A DNA stretch of 64,000 nt from NCBI GenBank assembly GCA_035578175.1, contig JAQMRL010000001.1, forward strand, positions 240,952,538 to 241,016,537, written 5' to 3'. A model generated the notes under the pieces. It had not been told where the DNA came from. It ran no database searches and was given only the letters and a program-made list of their open reading frames with translations. Positions 37,150 through 49,884 of this stretch are shown here, one piece after another. The position numbers and the translations under genes were made by a program. Numbering within the stretch: position 1 is the stretch's first letter; every line of letters begins with the position of its first letter. Origin of the DNA: Catonia carolina (lineage: Eukaryota; Arthropoda; Insecta; Hemiptera; Achilidae).

Positions 37150-38380
37150 AAACAGTTTATACCAGGATTGTTTAATCAGAAATTCCTTGTATTACTTAAA
37201 GTAGGCTACATAAAACTGGAAATTCTCTGATTGAATGTCAGCTTTCCATCCAGTTGTGCGACTAAGGCTGTTTCAAACCAGTTTTAATCAATTAAGAGTT
37301 CAAACATTTAATTTCAATACTAATATTAGTATGTTTTAATCATACAATTGTGATCAGAACTAAAAATTGCCCCAAATCATGCATCAGTTTATAAATAATA
37401 TTTTACGAAATAAGACCTCAAATACAAATATTTTTTGCATATTATTTAAATTATTGTCATATTTTTACAGTGCAAAAGATATCTACTCTTCCTAACTTTC
37501 AGATTACTGTAAATGATTAAAAGATCATGCAGGCATTCAAATTTGTTTAATATAACATCATGCACAAAAAATATCAAACTGCCAATTGTCAAATATTGTA
37601 AAAATTGCCAAATTTTAAAACTGAAAGCTATGTAGTAGAAAATTTGTAGGGAACTTCATTATCTATGTATTATTATTTTATTAATTTATTTATGCATAAT
37701 GTTACCTGTAACTGCATTAGCTACAAATGAATTAATAAGGGTTATAGCAACACAAAATTATTGATTTTCTTTGGTCATGAAATTATAGATTACTATGGGA
37801 TAAATGGATGTTTAAATATAAATGACTAAAGTTTCCACCTGGGAAAACCTACTCAGAAACTAAACAAGTTCAATAAAATCTTGGTTCTCAATTCCTGTGA
37901 CCTTTGGCCAATGTGACCTTTTCAAAACTGTTTGTGTATTTGCTATGATTAAAATGAAAATTTTATACATTTGTAGAAAACTACACAAATTTTTAAAGTA
38001 TTTTCAGATAATGAAAACATATTAAATAATTTTAAGACACATGACAAATGCAAACAGTTCCTAATTAGAAAAAAAAATCTGTAACATCCTGTAATTGACC
38101 GTATAAGAAATAGGCATAGTAAACCAAGAAATTTCAAAATTTAAGATTTGCGTAGAGGTGAAAAAACTATTGAATTTTTCTGGGGAAACAAGACAAATGT
38201 ATCTTCCTGATGATCAATAGCAGGTCGATCTTGTTAGAAATTTTTACTTTTAAATACCCTACTGGTCTGAAATTTCAGTGACATATTAAAAGATGAAACC
38301 TTCAAGAAATATTTTACAGTAATCTCAAGGTTATTGCAAAATAAACACCAGAATGGAATTGAATTTACAGTGACAATTTG
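37150..38380. other. Intron 3 stretch, nothing recognised
   Basis: AT-rich DNA without supported features. Confidence 0.5.
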
Positions 38381-38389
38381 TACTAATTT

Positions 38390-38455
38390 GTTGGTGCAGT
38401 GGTCAAGTCGCATGTTCTGTCTACGTAGAATGTATGCAAAAGATCAAACTAAATT
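38390..38455 (+). mobile_element. Degraded tRNA-like sequence
   Basis: ttggtgcagtggtcaagtcg resembles an A-box region. The B-box part (agatcaaact) is weak. Confidence 0.25.
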
Positions 38456-40554
38456 TTGTGAGATGATTCTTCAATTATATTGAAGATAAAATGGAAAAAT
38501 TTAATTAAAATGGTTAATTTTACATTTGATTGACTACCTTAAAAAATATATTTCCTTAACCATTAACAATCCTAAACTAGGTTTAAATTAAGTTTTTATT
38601 CTCAAATTTGAAGGAAAATAATGAAAAAGTTAAGTTACAAACTAAAGTTACTTGAATTTTCATAGTAAACTGATTATTTCTCTATTTTACATATATATTT
38701 TATTTGTTGAATTTTTATCAAATTGATAATAATGGATTCTACAATTAACAAAACAGAAACAAAAGGTGTTAGAAATAAAAGGTTTTCATCAACCAGAACA
38801 ATAGAAATATTGTAATTATTTGGCCTGTTATAAAAAGTTATGTATAATTTTCGTCAACTTGCAAACTACGTTGGCTTTATCCTACAAATTTGCAGTTAAT
38901 GACTGCAAATTCAGTTTAAATTAAAAATATTAGTTACATAAAAAATTTGTAGTACATGAAATTTTGGATCAGTGCACTGTTAAGTATTTTATCAGAAATA
39001 ATTAATTTTGATAAAAAAATGACAGAGAGTGAACATGGTAATTATGGATCTATAGATGTTGAAAATTCTGTCTTACAGGTTGTTCTGTCAAAAAATAGAT
39101 TTCTGTTTTTTTGATCTTAACGTCTTATTAGGTTCATATAAGACCATTCAGATTATTTTATTTTATTTTTTTGTCAATTTGTCAGCTAGAGGGGCGTTTA
39201 TAAGGGCATTTTTTGCTAAAATTGGTACACAAATTTTTTAAGAACGACTTTAATTACAGCAATGAGATTTTGAATGAGGGTTTAAAAGTAATAGGAGATA
39301 ATCAAAAGCCATTTTTGAAAACGTATTTTTTTAATTGAAGCATAGCCCAATTTTTTAGGGCCCAAAAAACATGGTATTAGATATTTTTACAAAAATGAAA
39401 ATAGCTTATGTTCAAGTTCAAAATGAATACTTAATAATACGTGTAGCGCGATACTTCCTATGATAACAGCAACGCAGAAAAGCGTGTACCAATTTTTGGG
39501 ACTTTTTTAGGGCCTGTTACTCCTTGCAGTTAGGCAGACCCACAGTACTGAGTCCTTGCAGTTAGACAGACCCACAATACTAGTAGACGCACACACACAT
39601 GTAGCTCTACAGTAAATGGTTATGTAGTGGTATTTTTGTACTTCTAACCCCAAACCTTCCCCACCACCAAACTGCTACTACAGTTACCGATGTCCACTGT
39701 GTCGTGTGTTGGCTATTTAGTTTCATTCTATTATGAATAGTACATTATTTATGTTATTAGAACTATCCCTGCACACACTTTAGGATACCAGACAGCACTT
39801 GCCGTGTTCAGACGAATATAAAAATAACAGTTGTATTTATTTGTTGTATTGTATTTAAAGCGGAGGGATAAAATATCCTGATGTGGAACTAATGACTGAT
39901 ATTAGTCGATTATTAAAAAAATCGAATCATTCAAATGAAATTAAAAATTAGTTGAATAGCCTTCTACCTAAATTGCGCACAAGTTTCAGTATTTCAATCC
40001 TAATCTTTAGTCAAGTTGCCAATCGAATATTTCTGTCATCTGCTTCATTAATTCTGCAATGTAACCTAAAGAATACTATTTAAAAAAATAGCCTACGTGA
40101 ATTTTTAATATAATTATAATATTATTTTAGTATCATCTCTCAAAGTTTGGTTCAATCATTTGTAATGTCGTTTTTGTATTGTAAGTGATAATTTATGATG
40201 GTTTGTCTTGTCTAATGAGATCTAACAATAAAGTTCATGGAACTGTACTGTGTAGCTACAAAATGATACAAGCATGCATTTTTGTTTATATCCATCTATT
40301 TTGAATTCTTTTCATTATGATTTCAAATGCATGCAGGTAATTTGCCACAGAGTAACTCTAATTATCTGAAAAACTTATAACTTTATTTAAATTATGTAAT
40401 CAATTTTTTTTTAGTAATTCATCTAAACTCAATTTGTTTATTTAGTTTAAAATATGTTTCAATTATTTGCAGTCGACTTAAAATGCTTTATTGATTTAAT
40501 AAATAATGTAATTCTATTCCAGACATTATAGGCATAATATATGACTTATTAAAT

Positions 40555-40985
40555 CATAAAAGTCCTTAGAAAAATATATGGTTCAAAGAAAAATGAAAAT
40601 GGAGAATATGATTGGTGGTAAATAAAAACATGGGAATAGAAAATATAACACATTATAAGAACAAGGAAAATTCAGTTTTATGGACACATCTATAAATTAG
40701 ACCAAGAAAGTTTGTTTTAAGACAAAGCAGTTATTCGATGGATGCAAAAATGGCAAAACTCAGAATAGATGGTTCATAGAAACTAAAAAAAAAGAACACG
40801 TTAGGTAAGTTAGAGAAGAGAAGTGAATTTTTAAAAAAAATGGTTAAAGAAGTTAAGGGGTTTCAAGAGAAAAAGAGGACAAATGATAACAATAAATAGT
40901 CAGAAAAAAGGAAGAAAGAGTTTAATGAAAAAAAATGAAAAAAGATAGAAAACAGCAATGAAAAGAGGTAACATTGAGTGTGGAA
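40555..40985 (+). pseudogene. Non-LTR retrotransposon remnant (C-terminal)
   Basis: Translation gives LRKIYGSKKNENGEYDWW*, then IQFYGHIYKLDQESLF and AVIRWMQKWQNSE. This matches the ILRKI.GP....GE+R.R.N.E+Y...LRW.GHV.RM order in insect LINE ORF2. Several stops. Confidence 0.65.
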
Positions 40986-41039
40986 AATTATTTTTCATAG
41001 TCCTTAGTTGGCCAGAACAATGAAAGGAGAAAGGTTGGT

Positions 41040-41210
41040 CTTTTTTGGATTACATCTTATTGTTTTGCAATTTCTGCTAATGCAGACGGCGGAGAATGAT
41101 GATATATGACAATGAGTGATGACAAAATGCCAGACCTGACCGGGAATCAACCCAGGACCCCAGCGTAGAAGCCAGTTGCGCTAACCACTATGCCATAGGA
41201 GAAAGTAGAT
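41040..41210 (-). mobile_element. SINE family S3, minus strand
   Basis: The minus strand carries ggttagcgcaactgg (A box), a B-box region gggttgattcccggtcagg and the body motif gtctgcattagcagaaattg shared with the SINE at 52490. It is inserted between two unrelated LINE remnants. Confidence 0.75.
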
Positions 41211-41284
41211 CTGATTTAAATCATTGATTGAAACTGTCATGAGGATTCAGTATGTGAATTAGTGTCATCGTGCACTCATGACCG

Positions 41285-41785
41285 TTTTAAGATCTATATC
41301 AAAAATTCAAGAATAAGAATGTACAAGGCAATGATCAAGCTGATGTTATTCTATAGAATTGAAAGCTGGACTCTAACTAGAAAAATAGAGGAAAAGTTAA
41401 GAGTAATTTGGAAACAAGATCTTAACGAAGATTTATGAACTCTTATTGGACAGAGGCCAATTGAGAATTAGAACTAATGCACAAATCCAGGGGTTGTATG
41501 ACAAAGCAGATTATTATTGTTATAATTAGGAACATGAGATTACATTAGTTTACTTCAATGTTTAGAAGAGAAAGCTTCTTTCACAGTCAGCATATTTTAA
41601 TGAAACAGAAGGAAGAAGACTTCTTGACAGACCCAAAGTAGGATGGGCAGATGACAAGAGGATTAATGTAAAGTTACTAGGGAGAGGGAATAGAGGATCG
41701 ATTGTGTGATAGAAACAGATAAAAAAATGAGGCAATGAATCAAATTCAATTTAGGTGGTCCCAACAATAAGTACGTAATGTTTTT
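41285..41785 (+). pseudogene. Non-LTR retrotransposon remnant
   Basis: Translation gives RIRMYKAMIKLMLFYRIESW then TLTRKIEEKLRV, and downstream GRRLLDRPKVGWADDKRINV. These match the K..+Y+.MI...LLYG.E.WTL+......+ and GR...GRP+..W.DD motifs in the order expected for LINE ORF2. Confidence 0.65.
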
Positions 41786-41884
41786 ATTCATAATATGACA
41801 GGATTATAAGAAAATAAAAATTAATAAATTATTGTATGCTACTTCATTATCTATTTGTTTGGGATAGTAATGAAATCCATCATG

Positions 41885-41980
41885 TACAAACAAATAACAA
41901 AAATACAAACAAATACAAACAAATAAAATACAAACAAAAATAAAATACAAACAAATAAATACAAACAAATAACAAATTCT
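41885..41980. repeat. (ACAAACAAAT)n-like minisatellite
   Basis: Repeated acaaacaaata units of 8-13 bases, with interruptions. Confidence 0.85.
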
Positions 41981-42085
41981 CATGATGTAATAATTATTGG
42001 TATTTTTTTAAGTACATATACTATAAGAGAACGTTTAATTTAGGTAATTCCAAGAAAAAGCAGGTGTGAAATTTGATAATACAAC

Positions 42086-42712
42086 ACTATAGTGCTCGCC
42101 ACAAAAGAAGTCCGTTGCGTTTGAAGAGCTCCGTTTCAGAAACGACTGAACGAAAAAATTTTAATGCTACAGTAAATTAAAGCCTGTTTAATCATTTAAA
42201 TTGAATTTTTTTATTTAACAATTTGTCACAGATACAACAATTTACGCATAAAACGTACCCAATTCTTAGCCGGTTTTCTGTTAGTGTGCTTTTTAAACGT
42301 CGTGTTACTTTATCCAGGCTTAAGATAAAAAAATCTGTGTTTAAATATGTCAAAGATCAAAGTTTTTTCTGCAATGTAAATATTTAAAAAGTAAAATATA
42401 ATTTTCCGTTTTAATACGGCAGCCATTTTAATTCAGTGCTATTTTGTCTCCACGTAAAGATTTGAAAATGATTTTACGACTGAACTATGCATTTTTACAA
42501 TATTATTGTTGTACAACATAGTATTGTTTCAAGTATAGTGACTCTTGCATTTATAATTACAAATAAAACAGAAATGAACTTTATTTTTTTTACTTGAACT
42601 TTAAATGAACTTTTAAATGAACTTTATTAACAGAAATGAATAGAAAATTTTATTAAATTGGTTGAGGGGCAACTGGTCTTCACTGCGGACTTTCGTGGCG
42701 TGCACTATAATA
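42086..42712. mobile_element. 0.63-kb TIR element
   Basis: The left end actatagtgctcgccacaaa then agaagtccg pairs with the right end cggactttcgtggcg, tgcactataatag in inverted orientation (about 28 bp). The interior has short tandem duplications (gaactttatt, aaatgaactttt) near 42575-42640 and no ORF. Confidence 0.75.
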
Positions 42713-42719
42713 GTCATAA

Positions 42720-45110
42720 ATATTGTTATATAAATTGTTTGCTCTTACAAGTACTATAAAAATCAATTCACGCTCAGATTAAAAATAATAATAAATAAGG
42801 ATGGAGCGCTATAAATTCAGGGCTATAAAATAAATATACGATTTATGATTAACTTGAAAATAAAAAACTGAAATCATATTTGATGAATAAATTTATCTAC
42901 TTGTAAAACATTTTAGATTTTGAGATGTCTCAAAATATATCTTTAATTATTATTAGAAAATCTAATTAGTGATTCAGATAATTTGAGTTATATTGAAAAA
43001 AAATTGTTTATCTCCTGATAAATATACATGCTGATTTTTCATGTTTAAATATTTTTATTTAAATTTTTATTAACGTCTTAGTCATGTTTTGTTGAGCTGT
43101 TTTAAATAAATGGTATATATTTTTTGTGAAATACACATGTTATCCTATTTGGTTAATTGGAGAAAATATATTTGGTACTTGAATAAAGAAGATACAGCCA
43201 TATTTGGTATACAAGGTACTGCTTAAAACTGTTAAGTCTAAGACTAGTGACCTTATAAACTACCTTATTACTAGTGAACTTACTACTAGTATGTCATTGT
43301 TTGTAGTTTGGTTTATTGTAAATCAGTTTGCTGCTAAATAAAGATTTGCTGCTTAGATGTAATGGAATGTCCTTGGTGAGTATTTCACTGACTAGTTTTG
43401 AAGTTGTAGAAAATATTTTGTTTTTCCATACATCATAAGTTAGTTGAAGGAATGAAGTGTTTAAGAACATATGAGGTAAAGATATAAAAATTCACAATCT
43501 GCATGGAAAAAGTTTGACACAGGGCAGTAAAGTACTTTTTGGTTGGCTTCACATTATTTATAAAACAGTCATACTTTTCTACACACAGTGGAAGGATATT
43601 ATAAACCACTCAATAATATATTACTTAATAAAAACTTCCAGGGGTTTAAACCGTAACTTTGTAGTCCACTTGAACAACTTTGTAGACACCACCAAGGTAC
43701 GACTGAATTTATTAATACAACCATCTTGAAGGCAAATTTTTGAAATTACAGGCAGATCAAAACAATAAAGGTAAAAACATTATGAAGTAAAATGTAAACT
43801 TACTTTGATTAAAAAATTTAAACGTCAAGGTTTTTGGAGACTGAGACAAAATGAAACCACTTCACTTAGACCAAAAAAAAATTAAATTTCTTGAGTGTTT
43901 GTACCATCCCGTAAAAATTACAAAAAGATAAATGTACGAAATGAAACGTAAATATATGCAAACAGATAAGTCTAACTTTTAACAGTTAGAAAATCACTTT
44001 ATAATGGGCTACTTCAACTGTTTTTATTCTCTACAAACGGTGTGACCATCTAATGAAAAATCAGTTGACATAAGGTTTCACTTAAAGATTCAGTGCAGAA
44101 ATGGAATTAGTAATCCTAAACTAGAAGCAGTTAATATTGTATATCGCTGGTAGCTAATTCATTGTACAACAAAAATTCTTTAATGTTATTAATTTTGCAT
44201 TAGTTGTGAAACACTCACAAGCATAAATTAATTGACAAAAAATGAGATGGATTATTTGTTTTAATTTGATGGAACAACTAAACTTTTTAAATGATCATTG
44301 TTAATGCAACAAAATGTGATTAGACGCTGTTTTAAATAGAAAGATTCAGTCCCGTCTGTTAAAAAGTGCACTGGTACAATAAATTTTTCCCCTAGTCTTT
44401 AAGTCTTGTTAATTTAAAAAAAAGTTATTTCCTCCTTTAGAACCATACTTATCTTGATCAAGCCATATGATTTCAGTTACTGGTAATCTGACAAAGAATC
44501 CGAAAACCTTTATAAGGAAAATTTAGATACTTCATAGCTGTCAAATGATATTAATAAGCTTACAAATAAATTTGTTAAAAGAATAAAATATTATTAGGAA
44601 ATAAATTTCCAGATAACTAAACACCTTAGGGCTGTTGAAAGTAACACTTTTTAAGAATGTTCTATTGATAAATTTCTATAATAAAATCTCATTTTCCTAT
44701 TTGATTACAAAAACAGTTTATAGTTGAAGACATAATGTTGATGGGATAATAATTGCAATTTACAAATTATTATTTCTAAAAAAAATGAAAATAACTCTTT
44801 ATTTAAAATCTAACTATTTTGGTAGTTTTAAGTACAAGACGGTTCATATTCGCTAAGAAATTAACTAGAACTTGAACTATTCATTCTCATGATCCTTCAT
44901 GGACTAAATTTAAAATACTTAAGTTTACAAAAAAATCTAGGGCTAATTATGTACTTATTAAAAAGTTTTCTTGAAACATGACAGATAAAAAATTAAGTTA
45001 ATAGTAAAGAAACGTATGGCTTTTGATCTAAACAGTACCTTTTAAAAAAAATCTTAAGTAAACTAAGCTTGGAACGTTTTAATTTTGACTCTCTTAAAAG
45101 CAATGGTTCT
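42720..45110. other. Intron 3 stretch, nothing recognised
   Basis: No supported gene or repeat. The frame at 43514-43729 is not recognised and is treated as chance. Confidence 0.5.
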
Positions 45111-45116
45111 CAATTA

Positions 45117-45363
45117 CATGGGCAGATTTAGGTCTTGATATCTGGGGGTGCGAGCTCACCGGAAGGTACGAGGTATTTGGATACTAAATTCAAACACCAA
45201 AACCCAATATAAATGGTCCGTTTTTAGGCCTAAAAAGGCAGCCTATTTTGTTTATCTAACAATAACTCTTTCATATTTTATGTTATTTATCTATAAAAAA
45301 ATTATCATTCCAAAAATCTGGGGGTGCAGCGCATCCCCTAGCACACCCATAAATCGACCCATG
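45117..45363. mobile_element. Small TIR element with CTGGGGGTGC motifs
   Basis: The ends catgggcagattta (45117-45130) and taaatcgacccatg (45350-45363) are inverted repeats with two mismatches. tctgggggtgc occurs in both subterminal regions in direct orientation. Confidence 0.5.
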
Positions 45364-46447
45364 CTCAATTAGTGGATCAAGATACTAATGGAGATATTGA
45401 TCCTAGAACAGGTACAGAGGTATGGAAGACTGGTAATATAGTTTTTTAAATTAAGAAAATGGGAAAATTATATTTCTGTTGGATAAGTCAATGAAAGCTT
45501 TCGTTTAAAAATATATTGAGCCAACTTTTTAAAGGAATTATCTTTCAGCAAGATCGGTTACAGGTTCACAAAATGATAAAGTAGATACAGGTGGTAAAAT
45601 AGATTTCTAAAAATGCTATAAGATGTATTTTATAAAAAATTTGGTAATACTGTAATAAAAATTAAACTATAGTACCTACTAAAAACATATCATTACTCTG
45701 GTACACTTTTCCATACGTTACTGTTTTTGAAAAAAATTAAGCTAAGTAGGTTTATTATGACTAAAAATAGTCAGTTGGCATGGTATAAGATCTCAGAAGT
45801 GTTCTAAAATCATTGTAGAATCATTGTAAATGTTATAATTAGTAAACCTAAATAATGTTTTTATGGTTGATGCAACCCTTATATTAATACTTTTACCAGT
45901 CTCGGTGGGCTGAATTTTCAGTACAATGTTTTGTACCACAATATGTGAGATAATAAAGTTGCATTTCGCATAGAGTCTTGTATTAACTCATATTGGTGCA
46001 GCGTAGCGTCAAAGACTCTGCAATTTTTGTGCAATGTGTGGGGTGAATTTTCTGTTTGAAGACTATAATTTTGAAAATATTTTTTCTACTACAGCTTAAG
46101 TCGTTTTGGTTATCCAACCACCATTTATGGCATTTTATTGACAATTAAAAAAATGTAATAACCGCATAAAACCTAAAAAGAATTTTCAGAACTGTGTTGA
46201 AAAATCGGAATTTTGTTATTTTTTATATGTATTTCATTTCAAGTGAAACACATCATGGGATATTTAAGAATTTATAGAGAATTAAAATAAAACTTTTAAT
46301 TGGAAGTAGACATACTAATTCATGAAATATAGTCCTACCATTGTTAAAGTGTAAAAATTTTCACATGTGCACATTTATATCCAAGAAAATTTTTGTGTTA
46401 GTCCTACAAAGCTTTGTATAGATCCCTTTGATATTTGTTTTATTAAC

Positions 46448-46680
46448 TGCCCATAACATACAGGTGGAGTGTCAAATTATGTACACTCAATCTGTTTGTT
46501 GCAGGGCTAAAATAAATAGTTCTGCTTCTTATCACATGATCAGCCAATTAAATGACTAAATCATTTAAGAATAGAGGAGGTAGAGGTGTAAAAGTTACTT
46601 ATCAGAGTTATCTCCTCTGAAAGTAATGCATTTCATTATACTGCCAGACCCTGTGGTGAATGAAGTGAAGGTGTCATTTG
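46448..46680 (-). repeat. Interspersed repeat R1, copy 3 (minus strand)
   Basis: It contains caggtggagtgt, tgcagggcta, tcacatgatcagccaatt and cagagttatctcctctga, the reverse complements of R1 copies 1 and 2. The end extends through cagaccctgtggtgaatg, also present inversely at 10315-10340. Confidence 0.75.
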
Positions 46681-46904
46681 TAGAGTGTAAAATATGTGCT
46701 TTTCAGAGGGCTTTGCATGCTGATAAGCGTACTTTTCCACTCAGTGAGGAAGACACTGGTAAACCACCTCACTGCTCGTTTAACTTAGTAAAACCTCTGC
46801 AGGTTCAAACCAGCCTTTTGGGTGATGACCTAAACAACAGTTTATTTAAAGTTGCATCACAACACCTTGGCCATTACAACCACGATGGGATATGTAACGG
46901 TAGG

Positions 46905-47003
46905 TTTAACTTATTAAAATTTCCAGACCCTGACCGGGAATCGAAGTCGGGAACTCGGCATGGCAGGCTTGTGCGCTACCACTACGCTACGGAGGTGGTC
47001 CTT
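46905..47003 (-). mobile_element. tRNA-derived SINE (family S1), minus strand
   Basis: The phrase ttccagaccctgaccgggaa then tcgaagtcggg, and gcgctaccactacgctacgg, is the reverse complement of a tRNA-like head like that at 9130-9206. It lies directly beyond R1 copy 3. Confidence 0.7.
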
Positions 47004-47520
47004 TTGATATTTAGTGATATCAGTTTTACCCTGATTTCTTGTGGTATTCATTTAACTCATGCTCTGTTGATGCAGAATTTGTTGGTATTGCCTTTTTTTA
47101 ATAACCTAATTACGGGTTGCAAGAGTACTTCATTAAAAGCTGGTTCTTAGCAACAAAAAAGGTTGAGAAACATTGCTAAAGATAGATTACTTATCCTTAT
47201 TGTAAAAATTGTACCAGTTATTCTAGGTAAGTTGTATAATTCCCTACAGTCAACTTGCAACTTAATTGTCAGATCTCATGTCGCTAAGTACTAGTGATAT
47301 ATGGTGGTAGCAAAAGGGAACTTACTACTTTGCTGTTACATGCAGTAATATAATATTTTTAAGCAATACTAAAAAGAAATAATGAAAAAAGATGAAAAAT
47401 ATTATATAAAATTTGAAATCTCGAATGAGTCGCCTTTTAATCGTACATACAGTATTTGATGTGTGTGTATCGTGTGTTCGTTTTTACATATATGTTTTAA
47501 AAAAGAATATTTAATGTTAC

Positions 47521-47663
47521 TTTTTCTTTATATGTTGATCCAAGTAATTGTACATTTTTCAAATCAACGAGTCCTTTCCCCTTCTTGCCGTCCTTTGATC
47601 GTCTTTTGCGGCAGCACCTTCGAATGCAGCAGAAACAGATACCCAGAATGACAAGGAGTACCA
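47521..47663 (-). CDS. Syt1: Syt1 coding exon 3 (rest of membrane span, cysteine/basic juxtamembrane region)
   Basis: This 143-nt exon enters in phase 1 and leaves in phase 0. The acceptor is tttttcag|TGG and the donor AAA|GTAACATT. It completes the transmembrane helix (about residues 99-121), followed by GICFCCIRRCCRKRRSKDGK. Cysteines at about 117, 119, 120, 124 and 125 border the membrane on the cytoplasmic side. In the family, cysteines here are palmitoylated and help sorting to vesicles; that role is inferred here. The basic stretch leads into KKGKGLVDLKNVQLLGSTYK, matching the conserved linker start of insect Syt1 (VDLK.VQLLG..YKEK). Confidence 0.95.
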
Positions 47664-47801
47664 CTGAAAAATAAATTCATAATTAATTAATCTTAAATCT
47701 ATAAATACATTAAAGAATTATAATTAATTAAGTGATTAATTAGCATCATAAAAGCAGAATCCACATTAAATAATGAGGTTTTTTTAAAAAACTATTATCT
47801 T

Positions 47802-48094
47802 TTTTACTATTTTTGTTTACTTTTTCCAAGCACTTTTGCAGAGTGCACAGGTTCATTAGGTAATATCATAAAGCTTCTATAAATGATTGTGTCGAATGAT
47901 TCTTCCTTTGTCAAAGTTTGAATTCAGACTCAATAACTTGAGTTTGATTCGAACTCAGAATTCAAACTTTGACAAAGGAAGATGCATTTGACACAATAAT
48001 TTTTAGAAGCTTTATGATAATACCTAGATGAAGCAGTGCACACTGCAAGAGTGCTTGTAAGAAGTTAAAAGAAAAGAGAAACTGAAAGCAGTAA
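47802..48094. mobile_element. Long palindromic MITE, copy 2
   Basis: A 293-bp inverted repeat with the same arms as 1078-1360: cttcctttgtcaaagtttga and its reverse complement, plus aagcttctataaa / ttttagaagcttt. It sits about 140 bases upstream (minus-strand sense) of Syt1 exon 3. Confidence 0.85.
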
Positions 48095-48689
48095 ATTTAT
48101 TATATCAATATGTTAAAGATTTTGATTTCCGTTTATGGTTTACATAATAATTTAAATACTAAAAAATGTTTTGTTCACCTTTCGCAATATTTTATTTGGA
48201 TTCAGAATTTGAAAGAACTATTAAATCCTCTATAAAATTTGGGATTGTAATATAGGAAGTTCTATTCTCTAAAATTTTTAATTAAATACCATCAGTAGCT
48301 TTTCCCTGCTTTTGTGAGTTAGTTGTGACATTCATACATTACTTTTATAGAAAATTATGCTTTGCTGAGTTCTGCATAAAAATACCCTTAATAATTTTTA
48401 AAATGCAAAGACAATAATATTTTCTCTTTTAGACATTCCAAAACCAATTGTGCTTTCTGTTTTGTAATTAATATATTCATAGCAAACATGAGAAGACTTT
48501 TACACAGGAGTTGACTAGAAAAATTTATATTTTGAATACTAACTTACATATATTTCTATAGTTCTTGTAATATCATTTTTATCATACCAATAGTCTCAAA
48601 TCACTGTAACTATTAAATAATGAACTGCTTTATTGAATAACTGTTTAAATAGTATTATAATTTAAATATTCTTCTCTAGTAGTAACTAT

Positions 48690-49030
48690 CAGAGAACAGC
48701 CTGTTCTGATCTGAAGGAATCTCTCCATCTTCTCTCTGACTGTTTTAACTGTCATCATGCTATTGTTTGAAACCCTTCAAACCTATTCATGGGAGATGAC
48801 TGCTTGCAATATATTTAATGTGGAAAAACTATATTGATCTTTCTTCAGTCAGATGGTAGGTCTACATTTAAGTCAATTTTTATCTCTGTGCTTCTTATTT
48901 TATCTCTCATATAACTCTCTTTTACAGCTTTTAAAAATCTCATCTTTGATCTCTAAACACTAACAGTATCCATCTTTCTTTTCTACCAACTTTCGAAGCC
49001 ATATAGCATGATCATGTGCAATATAACCTA
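48690..49030 (-). pseudogene. Non-LTR retrotransposon remnant, minus strand
   Basis: The minus strand reads MILYGFESW*KRKMDTVSV* then RSKMRFLKAVKESYMRDKI, matching LLYG.E.W and EMKFLRAVKG..R.D+I of LINE ORF2. Later stops and frame shifts. Confidence 0.65.
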
Positions 49031-49563
49031 AAAATATTAGAGATATGAAACATAATGTATGTAACTGTAGTAGGGTTAATTTCTTCCTGCTATTTCATAT
49101 TTAAAGTCAATGCATCATATATTAATATTGGTGACAATTACATAATTTTTTGGTTTACTGGTGGCAATTTTTAAAATGTCCTTTATAATTTTTCTTTGTC
49201 CGTCCCACTCAGGTATCAGAAACTATAAAAGATAGCAACAAACAGTTTTTGGATCCATAATTAACATTAACAGTTAGTGGGCCTAAATTGGGTTTGAAGT
49301 TCCGGTTTCAATTGGAAGTGGCCCAAAATTGGAAGTTAAGTTGGAATTTAGAAACAAAAATAGTGTTTGTCGATTCATCTTAAAGAGTATATACAGAAAT
49401 TACTAATGGTGTTTGCCATAAGTCAAAGGTAAGCCTTTTTAAAAATTGCCACCAGCCATGAGATGCAACGTCTCATGAAAGGGAGGTTTTTGTAATTGAT
49501 TTCAATATATATTTTTTTTTACTGCAATATAATAACACAAGTTTCAATTTAATTAGTTGTATA

Positions 49564-49881
49564 TACAGTTTGTAAAAGTTTAGAATGGTCTACTCGTAAG
49601 ATGTGCAGTAAACCAGGGGTGTGTTCTTGCTCATCAATGATGGCAATTGATAGGGCAAAAGGGAAGAATTTTACATGGTTGGACAAAACCGTTTATATTG
49701 TCTGCTGTACGGATCCACTCTATGTGCGTGTATTCACGCACTTCTACTCACACACACACGCAGACACTCACATACTTTCCCTCTAAAACATAGCACCAAT
49801 TGCTTTCAACTTGGTAGGTAGGAGGAGGACAAGAGAGCTCTATGCTCAGCAGTAGACCATTCTAAATTTTTACAAGCTGTA
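49564..49881. mobile_element. 318-bp TIR element (MITE)
   Basis: The left end tacagtttgtaaaagtttag then aatggtctact pairs with the right end agtagaccattctaaatttt, tacaagctgta: about 31 bp, 3-4 mismatches. The interior has a cacacacacacgcagacac stretch and a chance 61-codon frame. Confidence 0.8.
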
Positions 49882-49884
49882 CAT

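Noticed and set aside
41885..41980. Regular repeats considered as a CRISPR-like array
   Set aside because: The units are short, adjacent and without unique spacers; this is a minisatellite in eukaryotic DNA.
46626..47150. Longest open frame in the window (174 codons, plus strand)
   Set aside because: It runs through repeat R1 and then a tRNA-like SINE head read backwards; no family motif is visible and the two halves have different origins.
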